A stretch of 13,219 bases of DNA from Chloroflexi bacterium RBG_16_64_43. GTDB taxonomy: Bacteria; Chloroflexota; Anaerolineae; Anaerolineales; RBG-16-64-43. Positions 1 to 6,308 of this stretch are shown piece after piece. The translations under genes were made by a program, and so were the position numbers. The first letter of the stretch is position 1, and every line of letters starts with the position of its first letter. The notes beneath the pieces were generated by a model. That model was not told the DNA's origin and searched no databases. It saw nothing but the letters and a program-made list of their open reading frames with translations. The stretch spans positions 1-13,219 of the forward strand of contig MGOA01000111.1 in assembly GCA_001796965.1 (NCBI GenBank). The letters are read 5' to 3'.

Positions 1-115
1 GGGCTGCCTCGCGGTTAACGCTCGCCACGAGTTGCGCGAAATCGTCGGGTGTGAGCGCCTGATTGGAAACGATATCCATACGCTGGCGTTCGGGGTCGGC
101 TGTCGCTGAAAACAT
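1..115 (-). CDS. Unidentified protein, N-terminal fragment (runs off left edge)
   Basis: Only the first 38 codons are inside the window. The reading frame starts at an ATG (complement of 113-115) and reads MFSATADPERQRMDIVSNQA, then LTPDDFAQLVASVNREAA, with no stop before the edge. I chose this start because GGAG lies about 10 bases upstream of it and a good sigma70-type promoter lies further up on the same strand (162-190). A second in-frame Met at residue 13 is an alternative start. The peptide is hydrophilic with no signal peptide or membrane segment, and I do not recognise the family. It is divergent from the deacetylase gene, with about 180 bases between the two starts. That it is a gene rests on the promoter, ribosome binding site and open frame, not on homology. 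Confidence 0.55.
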   Translation of the reverse strand, partial: MFSATADPERQRMDIVSNQALTPDDFAQLVASVNREAA

Positions 116-161
116 CGTTGTCGCTCTCCGGGTGGGTGTCACGCGGCTCCATGTTGACGCT

Positions 162-190
162 AGGATAGCAAATGCCGCACGCCGGGTCAA
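162..190 (-). promoter_or_regulatory. Sigma70-type promoter for the leftward gene
   Basis: On the - strand, TTGACC (complement of 185-190) and TATCCT (complement of 162-167) are separated by exactly 17 bases. They match the consensus hexamers at 5/6 and 4/6 positions. Transcription would start about 40 bases before the ATG at 115. Confidence 0.55.
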
Positions 191-228
191 TGCATCCCGG
201 ATCGTTGGCTGCGGGTGGCTCCCTGCTG

Positions 229-257
229 TTCGAAACAAGTGGCCGCTCTTGTATAAT
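229..257 (+). promoter_or_regulatory. Probable promoter of the deacetylase gene
   Basis: A perfect TATAAT at 252-257 is preceded, after a 17-base spacer, by a weak -35 candidate TTCGAA (229-234). The predicted transcript would begin near 264 and carry a leader of about 30 bases up to the GTG start at 294. This argues against the longer reading of the gene that starts at 63, because that reading would place the promoter inside the coding sequence. Confidence 0.5.
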
Positions 258-293
258 CTGGCGAGGGTCCTGCCGCGCGCCTGGGAGGCCGAC

Positions 294-1307
294 GTGCCGG
301 TTGCCTGTGCGATTGTTCCTGCACCTGCCCATGACTATTCGGACCATCCCGAATGCCCGCAGCGCTTCGCGCATCTTGGCGAGCTGCGGAGTCTGCCCAT
401 CGCCGAAGACCTGACCTGGATCGAACCGCGACCCGCCACCGAGGATGAGCTGGCGCGGGTCCATACCCGGGCCATGGTGGCCGAAGTGCGCGAAGCAGCG
501 CGCCAAGGCCCAGCCATCGTCGATTTCGCACCCACCTACGTTGTTCCCGGCTCCTTTGAGGCGGCGGTTGAAGCAGCCGGTGCCACGATCGAATGTGCCC
601 GCGCAGTTCTCTCGGGCGCGGTGACCACGGCCTTTGCCATCGTCCGCCCGCCCGGGCATCACGCGGAGCCCAGCCATTCCATGGGCTTCTGCTTGTTCAA
701 CAACCTGGCGATCGCTGTTCAGGATGCGCTTGCCCAGGGGATACAGCGCGTATTTATCGTTGATTTCGACGCGCATCACGGCAATGGCACGCAAGCCGCC
801 CTCCAGAACGACCCGCGCGTGGCCTTTCTGTCGGCGCACCAACGCGGCATATATCCCGGCAGCGGATACGAACATGAGGTGCCCGAGGCCCGCGGCCGGG
901 TCGTCAACCTGCCTCTCCCGGCCTATGCCGGCGACGCGTGCTATGCCAGAATAATGGAAGACGTGATCCGCCCGCTGGCGCATTCGTTTCGGCCCGACAT
1001 CCTTTTCGTTTCGGCAGGGTATGATGCGCATTGGCGCGACCCGATTACCACGCTGGGGCTTTCGACCCGCGGCTTCTACCAGATGGCGGCCGCGCTGCAC
1101 GGCCTGGCACGGGAGGCCGCCCAAGGCCGCATGGTGCTTGTCCTCGAGGGGGGATATGACCCCCAGGCCCTTTTCGAGAATATCTACGCCACGCTGGCGG
1201 CTCTGGTCGGTCGGCCGCCGCCGGCCGATGTTCACGGCCCCTCTCCCCAAGCCGAACCGGACATCGCCACGTGGCTGGACCGGCTGCGCGTGTGGCATGG
1301 GTTCTAG
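294..1307 (+). CDS. Histone deacetylase family zinc amidohydrolase (HDAC / AcuC / acetylpolyamine amidohydrolase superfamily)
   Basis: This 337-residue protein would remove acetyl (or other acyl) groups from amines such as acetyl-lysine or acetylpolyamines by zinc-dependent hydrolysis in the cytoplasm. All family landmarks are visible: HPECPQR near residues 18-24, the catalytic pair in RPPGHHAE (His122-His123), GFCLFNN (131-137), DFDAHHGNGTQ (157-167) with zinc ligands Asp159 and His161, SAGYDAH (240-246) with the third ligand Asp244, and the transition-state Tyr288 in LEGGY. Length is normal for bacterial members and no key residue is missing. The GTG start is preferred because GGGAGG ends 5 bases before it and a TATAAT lies 37 bases upstream. 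An upstream ATG at 63 is open in frame but would add 77 residues without family similarity. The gene is followed after 71 bases by the TPR gene, which seems to have its own promoter. The substrate cannot be read from sequence. Confidence 0.95.
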   Translation: MPVACAIVPAPAHDYSDHPECPQRFAHLGELRSLPIAEDLTWIEPRPATEDELARVHTRAMVAEVREAARQGPAIVDFAPTYVVPGSFEAAVEAAGATIECARAVLSGAVTTAFAIVRPPGHHAEPSHSMGFCLFNNLAIAVQDALAQGIQRVFIVDFDAHHGNGTQAALQNDPRVAFLSAHQRGIYPGSGYEHEVPEARGRVVNLPLPAYAGDACYARIMEDVIRPLAHSFRPDILFVSAGYDAHWRDPITTLGLSTRGFYQMAAALHGLAREAAQGRMVLVLEGGYDPQALFENIYATLAALVGRPPPADVHGPSPQAEPDIATWLDRLRVWHGF

Positions 1308-1333
1308 GGGGCCGGACGGCAGGGTCGTGCGGG

Positions 1334-1362
1334 TTGCAGTTTCGCCTGAGTTGGGGCATACT
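1334..1362 (+). promoter_or_regulatory. Candidate promoter of the TPR / P-x-W-L gene
   Basis: TTGCAG (1334-1339) and CATACT (1357-1362) are separated by 17 bases, with 3/6 and 4/6 matches to consensus. The start point would fall near 1370, only about 10 bases before the ATG at 1379. No Shine-Dalgarno sequence is visible before that ATG, which fits a very short or leaderless mRNA. The arrangement resembles the better promoter at 9436-9464 (TTGCCC, 17 bases, TATACT). Confidence 0.35.
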
Positions 1363-1378
1363 GACTGCGGACGAATAA

Positions 1379-1882
1379 ATGGCTGAGATTGCCCTTCGAA
1401 CCTACAATCAGGAAGTCCAGGACCTGATTGATCACGGTCACCTCGACGAGGCGATCGCGCACAGCCAGCACATCCTCGCGCGCTATCCAAAGCACGTCGA
1501 GACCTACCGGCTGCTTGGCAAGGCATACCTCGAGCAGAATCGGCACGCGGACGCGGCCGACATCTTCCAGCGCGTGTTGTCAGCCATCCCAGACGACTTC
1601 CTCTCGCATGTGGCCATGGCCATCATGCGCGAAGATTCGGGCAACCTCGACGCGGCCATTTGGCACATGGAGCGCGCGCACGAGGTCAACCCATCCAACC
1701 CTACAGTGCAGCAGGAAGTCCGCCGGTTGCGTGGACGACGCGACGGAGTCGAACCGGCGCGGCTACGTTTGACCCGCGCAGCCCTCGCGCGCATGTACAT
1801 CAAAGGCGGATTCTTCGCCCAGGCGGTGGCTGAGATACGCGCCGCGTCGAAGAAGACGCCGACCGCCCGGATCTGCAGGTGA
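1379..1882 (+). CDS. TPR protein, N-terminal part of a frameshifted gene
   Basis: These 167 codons encode tandem tetratricopeptide repeats: about residues 8-37 (partial), 39-71 (ETYRLLGKAYLEQNRHADAA), 73-105 (SHVAMAIMREDSGNLDAAIW) and the first part of a fourth from about 127. TPRs are helical hairpins that mediate protein-protein contacts. The fourth repeat is cut off: after EIRAA (codons up to 1846) the frame gives a non-TPR tail SKKTPTARICR and a TGA. The next frame continues the same repeat with EEDADRPDLQ. One extra base between about 1846 and 1849 would join this piece to the following one into a single protein of 1115 residues. This entry is therefore best read as the front of one gene broken by an indel, either real or from assembly. 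There is no signal peptide, so the protein is probably cytoplasmic. Taken alone, it would be a short TPR protein whose stop overlaps the next start (GTGATG at 1879). Confidence 0.85.
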   Translation: MAEIALRTYNQEVQDLIDHGHLDEAIAHSQHILARYPKHVETYRLLGKAYLEQNRHADAADIFQRVLSAIPDDFLSHVAMAIMREDSGNLDAAIWHMERAHEVNPSNPTVQQEVRRLRGRRDGVEPARLRLTRAALARMYIKGGFFAQAVAEIRAASKKTPTARICR

Positions 1883-4725
1883 TGCTCGCCTCGGCGCTGG
1901 CGCAGAGCGGACAGGCGGCGGAAGCCGGCGAAATCTGCAATGCGGTCCTTGGCAAGCTACCCTATTGCGTTGAAGCCAACCAAATCCAAGCGCAGATCCT
2001 ATGGCGTGTGGGCCGCAAACCGGAGGCGCAGGAAGTCTTCCGCCGCCTCTCGCTGCTCGATCCATATCGCGGCGTGCGCCCTCCGACAGATGACGGACGC
2101 ATGCCGGAGGTGGCCGCTGGCGCCGTGACGCTGGCCCGCCTCACATGGGAGCCCGGAATCCCCAGCGGCTCTCAGCCGCCTCCAGGTTGGAAGGAAGGGC
2201 TGGGTCTGGGGCCTGCGGATGGCAGCGGCGATGAAACCAAGATCCCCGATTGGCTCGAGAGCGCCGCGCCGGGCAGCCACCAGTCACCTTTCGTCCAGGA
2301 TGCGGAGCCGGGCTTGGTGCCGGCCCCCGATTGGATGTCTGAGAGTGGACAGGGATTGGATGTCAGCGGCGCTGGGGCTGAAGCGCTCCTCGGCCCGGAT
2401 GAACCGGAGACCTCTCTAGCCGCGGCGGAGGAGGACATCCCCGATTGGCTTCGTCAGGCGCCCGCCGAAAAGAAGACCACAACTGCCCCGGGTTCATTCC
2501 CGGATTGGCTCAAACCAGAGGGAACGGAATCGTCTGCAACCAAGGATGGCGGGGTCGCGCCTGAGTGGCTTAAGGCCGCCGAGCAGGACGCCGGTCTCAG
2601 CGTCCCCGGCGAGGGGTTGCCCGGTTGGGTCGGCCAGGCTGCCCCAGAGTCGGAACCTCTTCCGCCGGCCCATCCAGCGGCGCGCCTGCCGGGCTGGTTG
2701 GGGGCGGATGCCCCCGAGCCTGCGAGCAGCCCGCACACACAGGAATTCCCCGAACTCTCGGCCACCCCCGGCGCCGCACCCATGCCTGGAGGCGGCGGGT
2801 CACATGACCTGGATTGGCTGAGGTCGGAGGCGCAGAAGGCTCCCGAATCGCCTCCATTTGAAGAGGGCGGAGCGGTCGTCGATGATGGGTCACCTGCGGG
2901 CGATGTGACTCTGCCGGAGTGGTTGAAGCCAGTGGGTGCAGGTGAGCAGGAAGATGAAGGGGGTAGCGCACCGCTCATCCCATTCCCCGATGGGGAAAAG
3001 CGGGCGGCCGAGCCTGAAGCAGCATCTCCTGCCCCCGAGCGGCCTTCGTGGCTTGCCGCCGACAAGGGGGCTGGGCTGTGGCGAGACGAGAAAGTAGAGC
3101 CACCCGCCGAAAAGAAGGATGATGCGGGCAAAGCCGCCGGGACTGCGCCGCTGTCGGCGCGCATTCATCGGGAGTCGGCCTTGCCGGAGGAGGCAACGCC
3201 GCCAGAGGCTGAGCCTGCGGAAGAACCCCAAGGTGATGGCTCGGAGTGGCTCAAGCGGTTGCCGTCTGTGCCTTCGAGCCCGGCGGATATGGAGGCGCCC
3301 GCCTGGTTAAAATCGGAGCCCTTTGTCTCGATCCCATCCGATGAGTCCGAAAAGCCAGAGTGGTTGCGCCCGGCCACCGAGGAAACGCCCGCCGAGATTG
3401 GCGAGATACCGGATTGGCTTAAGGCTGCCGGACGGGTTACTCCCCCTGCGGCGCCAGAACCTGAAGCGCAAGTTCAACCCGAAGCGGAAGTGCCCCCGAG
3501 CGCTGGCATGCCGGATTGGCTTAAGCCGGTGGGTGCGGAGGACCAGCCTCCGCCATCCATCCCGAAGATGGGTCCAGCTCTACCGGCAGAGGGCGAAAAG
3601 CCGCAGGGCGGAGAAGCACCCGGCTGGCTTCTCGAACTGGCCTCACAGACTGCGGCCGAACCGATCGCCGAACCCGAGCCCGCGTCTGAGCTGCCAGCTT
3701 GGCTCGACGAACGTCAACCGGGCGCGAGCGATACGATTTCGCGTTGGCTTGGCCAGAACACTCCCGACGGCGATGGAGAAGAGACTCCCGTTCCTGAACC
3801 TGCGGAAGGGGATGTTCCCTCCTGGATGCGGCCGATGCCGGGAGAACCTGGAGGGCCCAGCCTGCCGACGGGCGAGACTGCTGTTGAGGCGGAACGCCCG
3901 ATGATGGCGGCCGCGCCGGGGCCGATGGGCGAGCCCGCGACGGGCGACATGCCGGCTCCGGATTGGATCAAGGCGGCAATGGGAGAGGTGGAAAGCGAAG
4001 TCAGCAGCGTCTTCCCGTCGGCGGGCGAGCCGCCATCGCGTGAGGCGGAGCCTCCGAGTGCGGCGATGCCTGCGCAGGCCGTGCCTCCTGTGACGCCCGC
4101 CCAACCGGCGCGCGGGACGCCTGGACCTCGCCCGAGGGAGCAAGCTCCAACGGGGATTGAGGCGGATGTGCTTCGAACACCTGCGCCACCCATCAGGCCG
4201 CCGGCGCCCGCCGCGCCATCGACGGCCGAGCCGCCCCGCGTTGTGCCGTTGGCTTCGCCCGAGACGAGCGAGGAACCGCTGCCCGCCGCGGCACCTGAGC
4301 CCGGGACGTGGGTCCCGGTTGAACCGGCAGCCACCAAGCTGCCTATTCCGGCGCCGAAGCCTGAGCCGGCGCCACCGGCTGTTGCGGCGGCGGCACTGTC
4401 GGGGGCTGCAGCAGTGGCGAAGCCCAAACCTCGGCGTGCGCCCAAGCGCAAGCCGTCACACCTGACTCATGTGGAGAGCGAGGCGCTGCTGGCCGAGGCG
4501 CGCTCGCAGATGAACACCGGCCGGGTTGAGGATGCCGTTCGTTCGTATCAGCGCGTGCTGGAAGGGGGAGGCGACGCCGCGCAGGTCGCCACCGATCTCG
4601 AGCGCGCGGTTGAAAGTAAACCGCTGGTTGCGGAGTTGTGGCAGACCCTCGGCGATGCGTGCCAGCGTGCGGGCAGACTCGAGCGAGCCTACGAAGTGTA
4701 CGAAAAGGCGTTGCACCTCCTGTAG
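1879..4725 (+). CDS. TPR / P-x-W-L repeat protein, main part of a frameshifted gene
   Basis: This 948-codon frame carries the bulk of the protein begun at 1379. Residues 1-65 continue the TPR array (LASALAQSGQAAEAGEICNA, then a repeat ending FRRLSLLDP). Residues about 90-845 are rich in Pro, Ala, Glu and Gly, probably disordered, and contain about 20 copies of a short motif of form P-[D/E/G/A/S]-W-[L/M/I/V]. A basic patch (KPKPRRAPKRKP, about 845-857) precedes a C-terminal TPR pair (about 862-948, ending LERAYEVYEKALHLL). The first in-frame start candidate, GTG at 1879, sits inside a TPR helix, so it is unlikely to be the natural start. The frame is blocked upstream by a TGA at 1831, so the indel must lie between 1834 and 1882. 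The overall plan is a scaffold: TPRs at both ends and a multivalent linker between. The function is unknown. Similar P-D-W-L proteins are, from memory, found in Anaerolineae. Confidence 0.85.
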   Translation: MMLASALAQSGQAAEAGEICNAVLGKLPYCVEANQIQAQILWRVGRKPEAQEVFRRLSLLDPYRGVRPPTDDGRMPEVAAGAVTLARLTWEPGIPSGSQPPPGWKEGLGLGPADGSGDETKIPDWLESAAPGSHQSPFVQDAEPGLVPAPDWMSESGQGLDVSGAGAEALLGPDEPETSLAAAEEDIPDWLRQAPAEKKTTTAPGSFPDWLKPEGTESSATKDGGVAPEWLKAAEQDAGLSVPGEGLPGWVGQAAPESEPLPPAHPAARLPGWLGADAPEPASSPHTQEFPELSATPGAAPMPGGGGSHDLDWLRSEAQKAPESPPFEEGGAVVDDGSPAGDVTLPEWLKPVGAGEQEDEGGSAPLIPFPDGEKRAAEPEAASPAPERPSWLAADKGAGLWRDEKVEPPAEKKDDAGKAAGTAPLSARIHRESALPEEATPPEAEPAEEPQGDGSEWLKRLPSVPSSPADMEAPAWLKSEPFVSIPSDESEKPEWLRPATEETPAEIGEIPDWLKAAGRVTPPAAPEPEAQVQPEAEVPPSAGMPDWLKPVGAEDQPPPSIPKMGPALPAEGEKPQGGEAPGWLLELASQTAAEPIAEPEPASELPAWLDERQPGASDTISRWLGQNTPDGDGEETPVPEPAEGDVPSWMRPMPGEPGGPSLPTGETAVEAERPMMAAAPGPMGEPATGDMPAPDWIKAAMGEVESEVSSVFPSAGEPPSREAEPPSAAMPAQAVPPVTPAQPARGTPGPRPREQAPTGIEADVLRTPAPPIRPPAPAAPSTAEPPRVVPLASPETSEEPLPAAAPEPGTWVPVEPAATKLPIPAPKPEPAPPAVAAAALSGAAAVAKPKPRRAPKRKPSHLTHVESEALLAEARSQMNTGRVEDAVRSYQRVLEGGGDAAQVATDLERAVESKPLVAELWQTLGDACQRAGRLERAYEVYEKALHLL
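2242..3972 (+). repeat. Array of about 20 P-x-W-L tryptophan motifs in the encoded protein
   Basis: The repeats are at protein level and are degenerate in DNA. In order I read: IPDWLES, APDWMSE, IPDWLRQ, FPDWLKP, APEWLKA, LPGWVGQ, LPGWLGA, DLDWLRS, LPEWLKP, RPSWLAA, GSEWLKR, APAWLKS, KPEWLRP, IPDWLKA, MPDWLKP, APGWLLE, LPAWLDE, ISRWLGQ, VPSWMRP, APDWIKA. A weaker PPPGWKEG precedes them near 2185. Average spacing is about 30 residues, although the spacers vary in length and are not themselves repeats. Tryptophan is almost absent elsewhere in this linker. Confidence 0.85.
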
Positions 4726-4798
4726 GGAATTCAAAGCGCCTTCCTTGCACCTCATTGACTTCATTCGACGCGGGTCCTGACGCCGCAAGATTCCCCCT

Positions 4799-6250
4799 TT
4801 GACCACTCGCAGGCTTGTCACTTGGCTCGCCGTGCTCGCCATCTTCGCCATGGCGCTGCGCGTGTCACTCGATTCCGACACCTGGTGGCACCTGGCGGCC
4901 GGGCGTTGGATGGTCGAGCACGGATCGCTGCTGCGCGAGGATCCGTTCTCATTCACACGTCTAGGTAGCCCCTGGCACTACCCGGGGTGGCTGGCTCAGT
5001 TGCTGTTCTACGGGGTGTACCGCGTGGCGGGCGCGGGCGGTTTGAATGTGCTCGTCGCGGCCGTCGTGACCTTGGCTTTCGTTTTCGTCTACCGTGCAAT
5101 GCGAGGGGACGCCTTCGTACGCAGCTTCATTCTCTTGCTGGCCGCGATTGCCTCCTCCGTCTATTGGAGCGCCAGGCCGCAGATCCTATCGCTGCTCCTG
5201 GCCGCGGCATTTGCCTGGGTCCTTGAGGATTTCCGCAGCCGGGGCCGCAACCGCCTGTGGCTGCTGCCCCCGCTCATGGCGCTGTGGGTCAATCTGCACG
5301 GAGGCTTCGCCATCGGGTTCATCTTCATCGCGCTCAGCATGATTGGGTCGGGCGTGGAGGGATTGCTGGCCACGGGCTCTGAGCGGCGCCGTGCGTGGCG
5401 CGCGAGTGCCCTTCTGGCCGGGGTCGGGTTGGTCTGCGCAATGGCCGTCGGGCTCAATCCGTTCGGGTACGAAATGCTGGTCTACCCCTTTAAGACGATC
5501 GGCATTGATGCGCTGCAGGCGTACATCCAAGAATGGCAATCGCCCGACTTCCACACAAGCGAGGCGCAACCCTTCCTTTGGCTGTTGTTCGTGAGCGTCG
5601 CCGCGATCGGGTTCTCGCACCGGCGCCTCGCGGCGGCGGATTTCATCCTGTTCGCTGGCGTGGCGTACATCGGCTTCCTGGCCGGCCGCAACATGCCTCT
5701 GCTGGCGATCGTGGCGCCGCCGATCATCGCGCGCCACGCTCAGGAGATCCTGGAGCGCTTGGCGCCTTCGTGGGGCAAAGGGGATCCGGGCCGGGCGGGC
5801 CCGCCCCGCATGCGTTGGCTCAATGCCGCGGTCCTGATGCTGGGGGTTGTGGCAGTCGCGGCCAAGGCCCTGCCGGTGCTCGACCCGCGCGTCAACCAGC
5901 AGCAGGTGGCGCGAACGGAGCCGGTCGACGCGGCGGCCTACTTGGGCATGCATCCGGGGCTGGGCCGGATGCTCAATTCGTACAACTGGGGCGGCTACCT
6001 CATCTGGGCGTTGCCCAAGTATCCGGTCTTCGTGGACGGGCGCACGGACTTGTACGACGACGATCTGCTCACCCAGTATCTCGCCGCTGTGCGGAGCGAG
6101 CCCAATTGGCGGGACGTTCTGGAGCAGTGGCACATCGGTGTGGTGCTGCTCGAACCCAATGCACCGCTGGTGACGTTGTTGCAGCAGCAAGGCTGGCAAA
6201 CGGCGGCGGCGGACGAGATCTCGGTGATCCTCATTCCTCCCGGCAATTAG
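4799..6250 (+). CDS. Polytopic membrane protein, GT-C glycosyltransferase-like
   Basis: The 483-residue protein has about ten hydrophobic segments. The first periplasm-facing loop is acidic and aromatic (LDSDTWWHLAAGRWMVEHG, Asp25/Asp27), followed by DPFSFT and G-x-PW. This is the layout of GT-C enzymes, which transfer sugars from polyprenyl-phosphate donors and use an Asp in that loop. The C-terminal third is soluble, with YNWGGYLIW near residue 395 and VFVDGRTDLYDD near 410, both recurrent in this uncharacterised family. The start is a TTG: an in-frame TGA at 4778 leaves little else upstream, and only this start keeps the Arg-Arg plus whole first membrane helix. ATG at 4849 would cut the helix. 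No Shine-Dalgarno is visible. It follows the TPR gene by 73 bases with no clear promoter or terminator, so the two may be co-transcribed. Donor and acceptor are unknown. Confidence 0.8.
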   Translation: MTTRRLVTWLAVLAIFAMALRVSLDSDTWWHLAAGRWMVEHGSLLREDPFSFTRLGSPWHYPGWLAQLLFYGVYRVAGAGGLNVLVAAVVTLAFVFVYRAMRGDAFVRSFILLLAAIASSVYWSARPQILSLLLAAAFAWVLEDFRSRGRNRLWLLPPLMALWVNLHGGFAIGFIFIALSMIGSGVEGLLATGSERRRAWRASALLAGVGLVCAMAVGLNPFGYEMLVYPFKTIGIDALQAYIQEWQSPDFHTSEAQPFLWLLFVSVAAIGFSHRRLAAADFILFAGVAYIGFLAGRNMPLLAIVAPPIIARHAQEILERLAPSWGKGDPGRAGPPRMRWLNAAVLMLGVVAVAAKALPVLDPRVNQQQVARTEPVDAAAYLGMHPGLGRMLNSYNWGGYLIWALPKYPVFVDGRTDLYDDDLLTQYLAAVRSEPNWRDVLEQWHIGVVLLEPNAPLVTLLQQQGWQTAAADEISVILIPPGN

Positions 6251-6308
6251 GCTGCACACAAGAGTCGATTCGTGCGATGAGCAGACCGATCCAGAGCCAA
6301 GGGGTTTC

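Noticed and set aside
63..293. N-terminal extension of the deacetylase from ATG 63
   Set aside because: It shows no family similarity and overlaps the TATAAT at 252 and the divergent promoter. GTG 294 has a well-placed GGGAGG.
15..1526. Long open frame (503 codons) on the - strand
   Set aside because: It lies antisense to the complete deacetylase with all catalytic motifs, and it crosses into the TPR gene. Its product is Arg/Gly-rich without recognisable domains. Long antisense frames are expected in GC-rich coding DNA.
2185..3975. DNA-level repeat or CRISPR-like array in the P-x-W-L region
   Set aside because: Repeats are only 4-7 residues, vary in DNA sequence and spacing, and sit in one continuous reading frame; this is a protein motif array.
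4711..4753. Direct repeat TTGCACCTC at the end of the TPR gene
   Set aside because: Two 9-base copies about 34 bases apart with no further symmetry or insertion-element context; probably chance.
4726..4798. Promoter before the first glycosyltransferase-like gene
   Set aside because: TTGACT occurs at 4755-4760 but no AT-rich -10 follows at a workable distance.
5186..6259. 357-codon open frame on the - strand
   Set aside because: It is a shadow of the membrane-protein gene at 4799, whose hydrophobic pattern and conserved loops are clear. The antisense product is Arg/His/Gln-rich with no fold signature.
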